Assembly (NCBI GenBank): GCA_035578905.1
Contig: JAQJVL010000004.1
Coordinates: forward strand, 5,065,582-5,129,581
Length of the DNA stretch: 64,000 bases
Source of the DNA: Stictocephala bisonia
Lineage: Eukaryota > Arthropoda > Insecta > Hemiptera > Membracidae
Reading direction: 5' to 3'
How positions within the stretch are numbered: the first letter of the stretch is position 1; every line of letters starts with the position of its first letter. Made by a program: the position numbers and the translations under genes. Below, in pieces: positions 10,804-22,530 of the stretch. Under the pieces are notes generated by a model. The model did not search any database. It saw only the letters and a program-made list of their open reading frames with translations, and was not told where the DNA came from.

Positions 10804-12032
10804 TCCCGTTGGTTTTCATCATCTTTATTTTGGAGGAGGGGGTTATGTGGCCAAACATTTTTCCAGGATTTTATAAGTGTTGATGGCTGGACTTGTTGCC
10901 ACGCAAAAGCTGCATTAAGAATAGCGTCCTTAATGTCAAACTTTTTGAACAGTATTGTAATGTCTGCATCTGGTTGGCAAACAATATCCATAAGTAGGCG
11001 TTTTTTGTAATGCGCCTTTAGAGTTTTGATAACATTCTGATCCATTGGCTGAATCAGAGCAGTTGTATTTTTCGGTAAATACATGACCTCGATGTATCCA
11101 TCGGCTGTTTTTGCTTTTAATTCTTCTGATTTTGGATGCCCAGGAGCATTATCTAATAATAAAAGAGCCTTTAATGGCAGATTATTAGCCTTTAAATGCT
11201 GTTTTACTTCTTTGACAAAATGATTATTATACCAGTCTAGGAAGATTTCTTGGGTCACCCACGCTCGACTTTGGTTCGTATAAACCACTGGAAGAGTTTC
11301 AAGATTGGTGTTTTTAAACGCCCTAGGTTTCTTACTTCTACCTACAGCTAACAGTTTTAACTTATGACTCCCGGCACCATTTGAACACACCATCAAAGTG
11401 ATCCTTTCTTTTAAAAGTTTCCTGCCGGCAATATTCTGTTCATCCCTTGTTACAAACGTTTTGGTTGGAAGTTGCCGCCAATTAAGGCCGGTTTCATCGG
11501 CATTGTAAACTTGTTCGGCAGTTAGGCCCAATTCAGTAATTTTTGTGTCTAGGCGCATGATGAAGTTGTCAATATCTGTCTCATCGGCAGACAGTTTCTC
11601 TCCGCTCATCTGCAAAAACCGAATACCATGCCGGTTTTTTTAATTTTCAAACTAGCCATCGCTTGCTCGAAAATCGTCTTTATTAGTTATTTCACGATAA
11701 AAGAACTTTGCTTTTTCTTTTAAAATATCCATAGAAATTGGGGCATTTCTGTTTCTTTCTTGTCGAAACCACACATGAAGAGCTTCTTCAACTTGAGGAA
11801 ATTCACTCATTTTAAACGTTTTTCTGTTTGAATTATCCTCGGCAGATTTTATAAAGTTTTCAATTTTTTCCCGATTTTTTACAATGTCATAAACTGTAGG
11901 CCGGCCTATGCCAAACACTTGAGAAATTACCGTAGGGGTTTCGCCACGGTCATATCTCTTAATGATGTCCCACTTTTCTGAAATTGATAATGTTTTATGC
12001 TTACGTTTGGTTCCACTTGTGCTCGCCATCAT
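10785..12032 (-). pseudogene. Pogo/Tigger (jerky-like) transposase with two nonsense codons
   Basis: The minus frame starts MMASTSGTKRKHKTLSISEK and carries the CENP-B-type N-terminal helix-turn-helix (EKWDIIKRYDRGETPTVISQ, FGIGRPTVYDIVKNR). A second CENP-B-like DNA-binding block (VEEALHVWFRQERNRNAPIS) follows. The DDE_1 domain shows YNADETGLNW (first Asp), LLLDNAPGHP (second) and NTTALIQPMDQNVIKTLK (third), the DDD signature of pogo elements. The frame is continuous for about 415 codons except for TAG and TAA, five codons apart, at 11640-11654. Both stops sit where related proteins tend to have aromatic residues. It ends in REVIFVV. Apart from the two stops it is near full length, so decay seems recent. 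Confidence 0.88.
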
Positions 12033-12539
12033 ATACCACGATAATTAGACCTACATGATTCTTTTTCTGTATTATAAAGAATTTAATTGTGCGTTGAACT
12101 ATGTCTGTCAAATAATTTTCGTAACTCATTAACAAGTTTTTATTAGCGATTGTTTATAACAAGTACCAGTTTTTTCGCAATTTCTAACAAACCACCAACT
12201 TTAAAAAATCATAAAAAATTAAATTAACGTTTGATGTAAATGAAAATTTTAGCTTTGTCAATAGTTTTCAAACATTACCTTGCAGTTTCAAAATTTTAAT
12301 TTAATTGTTTTTTTAAATTCTTGTTATTCCTCTAGTTACAGTGTGTGTAAATTCGGGTCTATATACTTTTGAAATGGAGATTACCTCGCACGCGCGCGCA
12401 CACACACACACGTTTGCGAGAGGGGTAGTCTGAGGACTCTGACAACTCACATTGAGTCCGGGGACATCATGAAGGAGCGAGTGTATCGAAAAACCAACAA
12501 CAGATTCGTAACCAGCAGAACAGCCCGAGCCTATACACA

Positions 12540-12977
12540 CTGCCAGATTTCAGATACACTCCAGATTTAAAGAAGTTTCATATTGTGCTGCTAGTAACAC
12601 CCAAGATAACAATCGTGTAGTGGAAGAAACCATTTTACTTTGTAATCAAACTAATGTCCAACAAGAATTATCGGAAGAACTAATAAGATGGGTGTTAGAC
12701 GATAACCTGGGTGCAGAACAAACAGATGAATAGATTCTGCAAGAAATCATAACACAAAACGACACAATTGAAGAGGCCGTGGAGACGGAGAAAAAATACG
12801 TGATCAGCTGTGATGAAGCTTTGTCTGCTGCCAACACTTTGATTCGCTGGTGTGAGGAAAGTGACCTAGACGTCAACAACGTTTTAGTTTTGAAATACAT
12901 ACATTCAAGAAAAAGCGATTAACGAAGGTTTGCGTACAAAGAAGCAGAAGAAAATGACAGATTTTTTTCATGTTTAG
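12540..12977 (+). pseudogene. C terminus of a second Tigger/jerky-like transposase
   Basis: On the plus strand: ELSEELIRWVLDDNLGAEQT, a TAG stop, then ILQEIITQNDTIEEAVETE, CDEALSAANTLIRWCEESD and, after a +1 shift near 12915, EKAINEGLRTKKQKKMTDFF. The helical ALxAxxxLIRWxE stretch and the K-Q-K-K-x-T-D-F-F ending are typical of Tigger/jerky C termini. The catalytic part is absent, so this is the 3' remnant of a plus-oriented copy whose terminal repeat lies at 13270-13369. Its front was probably lost when the composite at 9620-12379 formed or inserted. Confidence 0.75.
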
Positions 12978-13269
12978 TTTATTTACTGTTTTGCAATCTG
13001 TTCATATGTGTGTAAGTACAGTACAAACTTTGCTATAATACATACAATCCTGTACTTTTAAAGTAGTAAATACAGTTTGTCAATTTCTTAAAATTATCCG
13101 CATTAATTACTGTACTTTATTTTTAACCTGGACCTTTGGTCAATACAGTACGTATTTATTTTATGCACATAAATATTCACAAACAGTATGAAATAGGTTT
13201 GTTAATACAGTACTGTACATACCTATTGCTTAAAACTATCGTATTTGTTATTGTTTTAAGTTTAAACAT

Positions 13270-13369
13270 CGAATTCAGTCATAATGGGAGGTACATTTGG
13301 TAATCCGACGTTTTTGGTAATCCGACACCCTACTGGTCCCGTGACTGTCGGATTATCAAGAGTCAACTG
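13270..13369 (+). mobile_element. 3' terminal repeat of the plus-strand Tigger
   Basis: Read on the minus strand the end is CAGTTGACTCTTGATAATCC, followed by GACAGTCACGGGACC and two more copies of a GTCGGATTACC word. TA follows at 13370-13371. CAGTTGAC starts are typical of Tigger elements. It lies ~290 bp after the DFF-ending transposase tail, as expected for one element. Confidence 0.75.
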
Positions 13370-13924
13370 TATTCATGATTTTAATATAATACTTAATTAG
13401 GTATTTTTTTTTTAAGAAAAAGAAGGGGCCAATCTCCTATTAAACCTTAATCTGCCTATTCACCATTGACTTTTTATATGAGCGAGGAACTATTTAGACA
13501 GAGTAAAGGGTAAATCAATATAGCACAAAGTGAACATGACTGATAAAAACCTTCAGTTGAGACGAACTAACTTTATCTCTAACCGAAGATTACATTTATA
13601 ACGTTATGTACTACTTGGTTACAGCTCACCCACCCTCCCATAAAAATACTGTATTATTTACCCTCCATTCCATCTATAATCCTACCGTAATTGTGAAAAT
13701 AAAACTCATATATCTAAACTAATGGAAGTGCATTCACTCATATATCTGAGGACTCTGACAGAACAAGCAGACTCAGGGGACGTTATACACACTTACAAAT
13801 GTAATTGACTTTGGGGACGCTGTACATACCTGACGCTCCACTAAGACTCTGAGGACTGTGACTATTATGATTGAGTCTGAGCACATTTAACGCTAATTCT
13901 TATTTTCATGTGGAAAATGCAATA
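13370..13924. repeat. Spacer with CTGAGGACT repeat motifs
   Basis: At 13744-13890 the words TCTGAGGACTCTGAC, GACTCAGGGGAC, GACTTTGGGGACGCTGTACA and CTCTGAGGACTGTGAC follow each other at ~40-60 bp spacing. The same words appear at 12430-12475 and 23510-23715. This looks like a dispersed degenerate repeat. No gene is seen. Confidence 0.55.
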
Positions 13925-13990
13925 CAGTTGACTCGCGGTAGTCCGACACTTAACAGTCCGACACGCTCGGTAGTCCGACGCGGTCAACAA
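13925..13990 (+). mobile_element. Tigger-type 5' terminal repeat, solo
   Basis: After TA the sequence starts CAGTTGACTCGCGGTAGTCC and holds three copies of a GTCCGAC word. It is related to, but not the same family as, the end at 13369. No transposase follows; the DNA to the right quickly becomes unassigned AT-rich sequence. Confidence 0.6.
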
Positions 13991-14900
13991 CCTTCGTTTC
14001 CTGTCTCAACAGGATTGACGCATCGGTATTTCCGTGTAGCATAGTGCAGTACAAGTGCTTCTTCCTTTTTATTTAGTGTGTGAAATTTGAACAGTTTTTG
14101 TGTACTGTGGCATTGTAATTGTAAATATGTAACTGTAATTGTATTTAAGTATATGTAAGTGCAAAGTAACTGTATGTAAGTGTAAATACTGTAGTTAAGA
14201 GTTCTGTACAGTATATTTGGTATATTAACGATTACCTGTAAAGGGTTCCCTACCATTTGCAGGTTCAGGTATGGAATTTGGGCTCATAATACCCTGCGAT
14301 CTGCTAAGAGAGGGTCATTGTTGTATTGGTGATTGGTGTATTGTTGTATTGAACAGCTGTCAATTGCAAGGGATGTGGCACATATGGCGAAGATTAGCCC
14401 AACATAATAATTTTATCTAGCCTTTCCTTGCCAGATAGTAATTTTATTGGTACAATTCACCAAACCTGTCACCACAAGCAAAAATAAACAAGATACTGTA
14501 TTATACGATGACAGAACGACAGTAACTGCAAGAGTGGGTGGGCCTTTACCACTGCACGTGAGTTGGTGGACGTGCACGGATGGGAACCTTTTAAAAATAG
14601 GTTCAATCTCATTAACTAAACAATAATAATTCATATACAAATTTTATATATATTGTACAGTATATAAATCTTGAGCAATGTCCAAATATCACGCCTAACG
14701 CACAACATGAAACAATATGAACACTTGTTGTATTTTTTTACATTTCCTTTTCAAATTTAATATGTAACTACAAGTAGACAATTTATAATGTAGTACAGTT
14801 CATTGACACAGTTATATGTTTTTCGTGGACAGTTATAGGCATGGTTTTTTCATCTGACTATAGGGCTCCGAGATTCAGTCCACAAAGTTTAAATGTTATT

Positions 14901-14968
14901 CTTAAACAGGTCTTATATTTAACTAACTAAGTTTTAATGATTTAGTTAGTTAAATATAAGCTGTTAAG
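14901..14968. repeat. Strong hairpin, ~19-bp perfect stem
   Basis: CTTATATTTAACTAACTAA (14912-14930) is the exact reverse complement of 14942-14960, with an 11-nt loop. Pairing resumes outside a small bulge (CTTAAACAG with CTGTTAAG). Its size is in the range of small-RNA precursors or a very short MITE; neither is proven. Confidence 0.75.
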
Positions 14969-15511
14969 TAAAATTAAATTACACATTTTTAAATAGGCTA
15001 AATATTAAAATTACGGGTTTATTTTATAATATCTAGAATCATCCGTACTCAAAAAGAACAACAAAATAAAGATTTACGTGCCTAGAATATTGGCATTACT
15101 TGGCTAATATAAATTTAGCTAAACTATTATTTCTATAGAAATTTATTATATATTTACCTGGATATAGCATAGTATAAACATTACTGTTTAGCTTGTAATA
15201 TAAATAAATATTAAACAAACTACTTGATAACTCAATACCTCAACTCTAAATATTTCTGTGGGATTTTAGGCTATTATTATTACTAACCCCACTTAATAAA
15301 ATGTCAATATTTAGATATGTTTATTTATAATTGAATATTCAGCAATTTATTACCAATGTTGGATACGTTTGAGCTATATAAGATAATCATAACTATCTTG
15401 GTCAATATTACTAAAACAAATAATGTATTAAAGTCCATTTCATTTCTCTCTATCTTACAAAGTAATGTTAGCTCCTAAATCACTTTATGGTATAATGAGT
15501 GGTAGGGGGTG

Positions 15512-15692
15512 TGTTCAAATTCACACCCCATTAGGGGTATCATCAGCCACCAGTTACATCAAAATTCACACCCTTGTCAAACCAGTTTGATTTTAGGGGA
15601 CGCGGACAAAGTGTCCCAACGACAACCTGGACCATCTTCTAAAATCCAGTGAAGACATAGCAAGTCAAGATATCCAAATTCACACCCCCTGG
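15512..15692 (+). repeat. Three spaced CAAATTCACACCCC motifs
   Basis: CAAATTCACACCCC or a close variant occurs near 15514, 15559 and 15676, separated by unrelated sequence with a GGGACGCGGAC stretch. It may be an internal repeat of an unrecognised element. Confidence 0.4.
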
Positions 15693-16530
15693 CCAACAGA
15701 AATTTAAGCAAGTTTGTGGATTTGACTGTACCTACCTATGACAACTAAGTTGCGGGCCTGCTTTGTAATTCGCCTCTTGGTCAAGCACTTCTTAGACACA
15801 TCAATGTTTTGGGAGTGAAGTTCTTTCAGCGTTCAGTCCTGCTCTAACTAACCTACCTATCATTGCAACCAGCCGAGAGGACTTGGAAAACAATTTATTA
15901 CCATTTCAATCACCTTTAATATTGTGTAAATTATACTGTACTTACTTAAGATAACTAAAGTACTTGGCTGAACTTATTTTAAAACAGGAATAGCTTATTC
16001 ATTTGAAATAAAGTGTTTTTATTTAACTATAGAAAGAAGGTTTCCCCATAAATTATTGTTTGCAGCTATAAATACACATTTAAAATAGTAATAAACTTTA
16101 TTTAAAGAATATTTTGATCAATTGGTTTCTTGTTTAGTGAGTTAGTTGTAGTTTATCAACATTTTTACCGAGATGTTTATTTAGGACGAAACTTATGGCA
16201 GTAGATCCAATGACATCAGGAAGATGTGCAAGTGATTTTGAATGAACAATAACACTGGAAATAACTGAGGTTATCAGTAATAAGATAGGCTGGTCTTATT
16301 CTCAGTTTTACAGACTGATGGTCAGAGGGAAACAAAACGTTTACTTATCTAAAATAAATAAAAAGAATAAGTTGAATATGTACAAGCTGCTTTTGTTATA
16401 AAATATAGAGTAACATATTTAGAACATTTTCATTGTTCCTCTATAAACTGTATCTACTTTTTATTGTTCTAAAACACATCACATAATATACATAATTGTA
16501 ATAAACCTATCAAACCCTACCAACCATATT

Positions 16531-16690
16531 TACATGGAGGTGATGACCCACCCACCTGCTAATACAAGCACAGTGATGATGACCCACCCAACCGCCCATA
16601 CATGTACAGTGGTGATGACCCACCCACCCACCAATGCATGTACAGTGGTGATGGCCCACTGCTTGCCCATACATATACGGTCGTGATGAG
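16531..16690 (+). repeat. Small degenerate minisatellite (~36 bp, 4-5 units)
   Basis: Units combine a GTGATGACCCACCC core with CCCATACATGTACAGTGG. This is the same pattern as the large 36-bp array at 34845-36516, but more diverged (GATGA in place of TACTA). The two loci are about 18 kb apart. Confidence 0.7.
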
Positions 16691-17277
16691 TGGGGGATCG
16701 TTGCAATTCAGACCCTAGTCAACAATTTCTTAGACAGAGATTACAAAAGTATAATTAATATTTTTGGGGCGAAGTCCCTTTAGTCAAGTCCTGCCCTGAC
16801 TAACCTCTTATTGCAATCAGTCGAGAGCACCGCCAATATGTAAGCTTATGGTAGTGAAACCATAGTTAAAATATTCTTATTTTTATATGGTAATAAGAAT
16901 GCTTTTTATCAAGTTGTAATAAAAAATGTTCTTTAATGAAGTGGGCAGGACGCAAATAGACGCACACCGGCAATGAGAATATTACGAGGCCGCAAAGATC
17001 GACCAGTGGATTCATCACTAACCTAAAAGAACAATTCAGAAAAACTTGTGTTAAATTGTCCCTAACTTACCCTATTATAACCCAACATATTCTTCTTTAT
17101 GAAGACATATTTGTAACAAATTATTTGTCCTCACAAACATATCCTATAAGAACTATCCTGGCACACATTATTTTCCCTGAATTGTTCCTAATCTAGCCTA
17201 GCATAACGGAAAATAACATAACTTTTCAGGACACATCTGGAGCAAATAATTTATCCTCCCAAATGAATCATATAAGG

Positions 17278-19944
17278 CAGTGGTTCCCAAAAGGTGGTCC
17301 ATGGACCCCCAGGGGTCCCCGAACGGGTTGCAGGGGGTCCGTGGCAAGCTGCTATTTTAAATTGATGAATTTTCATTACCGGGATTTCTCTTGGAGTTTT
17401 CTTCCGTACTGCCAATATTAAATTTCCTTAATTATTCCTCACCCGTCCGTCTTTAACTTGAACAAATCTCAACGATATTATTACAATTAATTACAGTACT
17501 GCATTGACAAATGAAAGAAGGTATTTTTTTGTTGAAAAACGGGCAATATCGTAATATGAGAGTGGCAGCACTGGCGCTCAGTCATCGTCTCCACAGCGGA
17601 GACGTCATCCTGTTCAGTGTCACATTGTGATGTTTGACAAGCGTATTGCGTATAACCCTACTTTTACTTTTGTTTGACGTTTAAAATTGGTGCACTGATT
17701 TTATTAGTACAGTAACATGGATCGTTGGCTGAACAGTGTTAAGTTAAAAAGGAAAATAACTGATACAGATCAAGAAGACCAGGCGTCAAATGACATACCT
17801 ACTTCTAGTCCTAGTGAGTCTACTTGTGTAAGTGTAAATGAGGTTCCGAGCTCTCAACAGCCTAGTTCTAGTAGCGTGAGTAAGAAATCCAATTTTAGTA
17901 AAAAAGTTAGACAGTACAGCCAAGAGTATTTAGCGTTAGGATTTACTTATGTTGGATCTGAAGAAGAGCCAAGGCCTCAATGTGTGCTTTGTCTTGAAGT
18001 GTTGTCCAATGAGGGTATGAAGCCTGCTAAATTGCGCCGTCATCTCGAAACGAAACATCTTATATCTAAAACTAAGTCCGTAGAGTTTTTCAAACTGAAG
18101 CTTAATGAGTTGAAGAAATCTCAAAATATTATAAAGAAAACTAGTCTCAATATCAATAAAAATGCAACATTAGCTTCTTATCAAATTGCTGAGCTTATTG
18201 CAAACTCAGGTAAACCACATACAATTGCGGAGGAACTTATTGTTCCTGCTGCAGTAAAAATGTGCAAAACAATGCTTGGGGAGTCAGCAGCGAAAACAAT
18301 TTGCACGATTCCTGTATCAAATAATACAATTCAAAGGAGAATTTCAGACTTGTCAGAAAATATTCAGGAAAATTTATTTTTGAAGCTAAGCATGTGTGAT
18401 ATGTTTGCGTTACAAATAGATGAAAGTACTGACATATCCAAGAAAGCTATTATGATAGTTTTCGTGAGGTTTATTTTTGAATTCCAGTTGTATGAAGATT
18501 TTTTGTTTTCTTGTGAACTTATGCATACCAAAGGAGAAGACATTTTCAATGCTATTGATCAGTTTCTTTCCCAACATGGTATTAGCTGGAAAAAATGTGT
18601 TGGGATCACAACTGATGGTGCTGCCGCTATGTCCGGCTATAAGACGGGGTTGGGTCAATTGAAAGCTGTTTCACCTAACATCAAATGGACCCATTGCTGT
18701 ATTCATAGAGAGGCTCTGGCTGTGAAAAAAATGCCTGCATCGCTTAACAATACATTTGATGAAGTTGTAAAAATAATAAACTTTATCAAATCACGCCCCC
18801 TCCAATCTAGGCTGTTTGAAGCCTTATGCAAAGACATGGAAAGTGTCCACATGCAGCTTTTGTTGCATACTGAGATACGATGGCTCTCTCGGGAAAGATT
18901 CTAGAGAGATTTTTCGAACTAAGAGATGAAGTTCGAGTGTTTGTTTTAGAAACTAAATGGTCAAACTCACTCACCGATTTTGATTGGCTCTGTATGGCAG
19001 CATACTTAGCAGATATTTTTGAACACTTAAATGTGTTAAATTTGAAACTTCAAGGGCACTATGTAGACATCTTCAGAGTGGAAGATACGATTGAAGCATT
19101 AATTAAAAAGTTTCAAGTCTGGGCGAATCGAGTTGAAAAGAATTCACTTTCAAACTTCCCTACTCTACAACACTTTTTGAAATTAGAGTCTACTGACAAT
19201 AAATTGTCTGAAAAAGTGAAAACTGAAATATCAGAACATCTTAAGACCTTAGCAGTTTCAATGAGGGATTATTTTCCTGCTCCAGATCCTCAAAACAGTT
19301 GGATTAGAAATCCATTCACCAGCGCAAACAAAATTGAAGATCTGAACTTGACCGACGAAGAGGAAGATCATTTTATTGATTTAACAAACAATGGTATGTT
19401 GAAAAATGTATTTGATGCTGAAAAACTATTGGAATTCTGGCTGACAGTGCAACGAGACCACAAGAAGTTATCTCTGCGAGCACTGAAACATTTAACGCCA
19501 TTTTGTACAACATACACATGTGAACAGGCTTTTTCAACACTTTGCTACATGAAAAATAAATATAGAAATCGCCTCAACATTCATGACGATTTCCATGTAA
19601 ATGTATCCAAACTGAGGCCAAATATTGAAGAAATTTTGGAGAAAAAAGATAGATTTCATCTTTCACACTGAAAATGTAAAATTTTTTGACACAAAATATG
19701 CCTCAATCATTTACCTTGTAAAATAAAACTAGTTTATGTTTTTACAACAAGTGTTCAAGTTATTTTCCCTTTGTATTTTTACCTTTAATTAGGTATACCG
19801 CGTAGGATGTTACTAACAATGGTGTTTATTAAGGTAATTAAGTATCAAATATGTGATTTGAATTAAACATAGCTTTAGGGGTCCCCGATTGTTTAGTTTG
19901 TTTAATTGGGGGGTCCACGACTGCCTGTCATTTGGGAACCACTG
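17278..19944 (+). mobile_element. Nearly intact hAT transposon with perfect 8-bp target duplication
   Basis: The element begins CAGTGGTTCCCAAA at 17278 and ends in TTTGGGAACCACTG at 19944, near-perfect terminal inverted repeats typical of hAT elements. ATATAAGG flanks it exactly on both sides (17270-17277 and 19945-19952). Length is 2667 bp. Subterminal GGGGTCC words occur at both ends (about 17315-17340 and 19876, 19908). It carries one transposase gene with a single frameshift. The intact duplication and termini suggest a young insertion. Confidence 0.95.
17717..19671 (+). pseudogene. hAT transposase (ZBED5/FAM200/GTF2IRD2-like), one frameshift
   Basis: Two overlapping frames, 17717-18904 and 18880-19671, join by a single-base shift in the GGG run at about 18889-18891. 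Domains: a BED zinc finger with C89, C92, H109 and H114; RNase-H-like core with D235 in ALQIDESTDIS and D300 in GITTDGAAAMSG; then THCCIHREALAVKKMP; and near the end the hAT dimerisation motif with CEQAFSTLCYMKNKYRNRL, which holds the catalytic-type Glu region. The joined length (~650 residues) is normal for this hAT group, whose domesticated relatives include ZBED5, FAM200 and GTF2IRD2. A serine-rich N terminus precedes the finger. The start at 17717 follows a short leader inside the element. Except for the one frameshift the frame is clean. Confidence 0.9.
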
Positions 19945-20410
19945 ATATAAGGAAACACCAGGGGCAAATTAATTGTCCTGAATTGTCCCTACCCTAGCTT
20001 AGCATAACCAACCATAACCTAAATTTGATAAAAAAAAAGGAATGAACCTGATACAAAATATTTGTCTTCACAAAAGTACGCTACAAAGACAAATCTGGGA
20101 CAGATTATTTGTCCTGAATTGTTGCTACGTACCTAGCGTAAACGAAAATAACCTAACTTATCAGATCAAATATGGGACAATTGATTTGTCTTCACAAAAT
20201 TATCATATAAAGAAAAATATGGAACAAATTCTTTTGTTTTGGATTGTTCCTCTCTAGTTTAGCATAACAAAACACATAACCAAACTTATCAGGGCATATC
20301 TGGGATACATTTAACTTTTCCTCGATAGTTCCTAGACCAGTTTAAGGCAGTCTAGCACAACCTGAAAGGACAAACCTAGGACAAATGATTAGGCCAGAAT
20401 CTATCATATA

Positions 20411-21350
20411 ACTTAGTCTAGTAGACGCGCCTTTTTGAAGACAGATATGTCAGTTTATAGTGATCCAATTTAGGCTGAAGTTGGACCATAATGCCAAGCG
20501 AGTATCATTGTGTAATTTCAATAGTGTATTTGAGTGTAATTTCATAATATATCTTCATGTAATAATCATAATATTTTTCATTCATCAGGATGAACGGTGA
20601 CTAGAATGGTTCCGTGCTATTTTTGGCCCATCCATATTTGGCGACCTTCCATTTGCGGCGCTCCAGATAAGTTAAACTATACAGGCTGTTTCAGAACTCT
20701 CTACCAACCTTTTGAGGTATTGATTCTGAGCTAAGAGCGAATCTAAAAATAATTTTTAATAGTAGGGTCAACTTACAAAAATTTTTTAAAATATTCAATA
20801 GAGAGAGCGAGAGATATTCCTGGCCTTATCACACACAGCCTACATCGTCAGTTCAAACACAGGTGGGAGAACTACTTTTGAGGCGGCACGCGCAGCACTG
20901 GATAGATGATACAGTTCCTTCATAGTACACCTAGACGCCATGGGTTTTGGAGTGCTTGGTTCAACTAAGACTTTCGAATGTGGTATGGAAGACTCTTAAA
21001 GGAATAAAAGTGTTTGCCAAAGAGAGATCCACAGAGTCCAGGTAGGCCTATGGTCAAAACATATCATTGTGTGGAACTCAAGTGTCGGCCCATCTGCATT
21101 CCTGCGTTTATTACCAAATCTCCCTTAAATTCTTGAAAATAGCTTGGTCCTATGCAAATGCTGAAACTGTGGAGCACAAATAATTTGGTAATAGTTACAT
21201 TTTCTTTCTAGATGAAGGCTAATATCATATAACATGAATTACAATTCAATGACGTCCCATTAATAACAGTTAGCAGTTGCCGTTGGAAACTAGCAAGCAG
21301 ACTCTCCATTTATATAGAGAGCAATCTGTTATAAAAAACATTAAATTTTA
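20411..21350. other. Unassigned spacer with one MITE-like end
   Basis: Near 20686 the words ACAGGCTGTTTCAGAACTCT resemble the terminal repeat of the MITE at 24941. No partner end or gene is seen. Confidence 0.4.
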
Positions 21351-22530
21351 GTTTGTTACGAATACCGGACAGTTCGTTATACGGACATTTCGTTACAGTC
21401 GAAATATGCGGACACTTCATTACATTTTTGGTATCAGATACCTGAGCTGGACTGGACCCTAAGCTCTTTATTATAACTATAGTTTTGAGTCCCACAACAC
21501 TATCCTGGTTTTGGAGAAGCAATATTTTAACTTTTAAGATCATTTTACAAGTAATTAAGCAATCACTAATTAGCTGTCGTAAGTTTTTGGACTCATTGTA
21601 TATATAATACATGTTTTGTTTATGGGGGCTAACAACAAATGTAGCTCACATTTCAAAATCCACGTTGACTATTGCAGTATTTCACTCTAGAACAGGTGCT
21701 AGTATCAACAGAAACATTGGGATATAGGTCACCTTCTTAATATTTAGAAAAAGGTCAAATGAAACCGAGGGCATGGTTGACACTCCCTTAGCCTGGAGGC
21801 AGGTGCAGCCTTTTTGTAAGATTTTGATGCTTTTTGTAATTTGTTTTGTTAATGTAATATTATTTCTCCCTTTTCAGAATTTGTTATTGGCAATTTGTTT
21901 TTTTGTTATGTATAAGGTTTTTAAGTAGAATATGTAATAGATCAAGTTTGTAAAAGGTATTGTGACAAGGCCTGTTATTCAGGCATTATTTCTTTTATTT
22001 TTAATATTAATGGAAGTTAAGTTTTGGCCATTCGAAAACGAGATGAGTTTGGAAACGTCAGTTTATCTTGTATATAATGTAGATAGCACCTTGACATGGT
22101 TGTAACCGAAAAATATAGATTATATATATTACACCGGCCGCTTAAACCTAAGTTCTAAAAGTTATTTTTATTTACATGTGTTTGATTTTTTTGTTACATA
22201 TTACAAATCACTTTGTTCCAACTGCTTTAATATATTAATTTTATTCTACGGGTTTAATACATCCTCTAAGATAATTTTGGAAATAAATATTATGATTATT
22301 ATGTTCATTATAATGATGTAAACACTAGGTTTACAGAAGATTGTTGTAATAAGATCAGAAATTAGTTAATCTTCCAAATAGACTAGAATTCCTAACTCAG
22401 GAAGTAGTTGATTGTCACGGGGAATAGGTCGTTCCAGGAATGTGACAAATACAGATTTTTCTTCAAAAGTGTATGGAAATTACCTCCTCGATGAATTGTC
22501 TTTGTAACGAAGTGTACGGACACCGTTTCT
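21350..22530. mobile_element. Weak candidate DNA element
   Basis: The left side (21355-21430) repeats CGGACA...TTCGTTA words. The right side near 22500-22527 holds TAACGAAGTGTACGGACACC, their reverse complement. No transposase and no clear target duplication. The ends are approximate. Confidence 0.3.

Larger units (their letters stand above)
9620..12379 (-). mobile_element. Composite pogo/Tigger-containing unit with inverted outer ends
   Basis: Outer arms are inverted copies: CTCCATTTCAAAAGTATGTA (9620 onward, to ~9669) mirrors 12332-12379. Inside lie a minus-strand transposase (12032-10785), a direct repeat of ~285 bp at each side (9680-9965 and 12040-12325), and a ~250-bp inverted pair (9961-10210 and 10553-10803). 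The right inner arm runs through the transposase stop codon, so the left inner arm is an inverted copy of the transposase 3' end. The structure suggests a duplication or aberrant transposition event, not a simple insertion. Confidence 0.65.
13991..16530. other. Gene-poor AT-rich stretch
   Basis: No supported coding region. It holds the strong hairpin at 14901-14968 and the CAAATTCACACCCC motif cluster at 15512-15690, annotated separately. Open frames of 75-90 codons near 14000-14640 lack motifs. Confidence 0.5.
17030..20410 (+). repeat. ~130-bp tandem repeat split by a hAT transposon
   Basis: The flanks 17030-17277 and 19945-20410 share recurring words: GAATTGTTCCTA or GAATTGTCCCTA, CTAGCNTAGCATAAC, AAAATAACCTAACTTATCAG, and a short GGACAAAT word before ATTTGTC. 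The GAATTGT words fall at 17053, 17182, 19981, 20115, 20243 and, degenerate, 20328. That gives ~130-bp spacing once the hAT insert is removed, and about five diverged units. Open frames in it (for example 20042-20257) are by-products. Confidence 0.75.
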
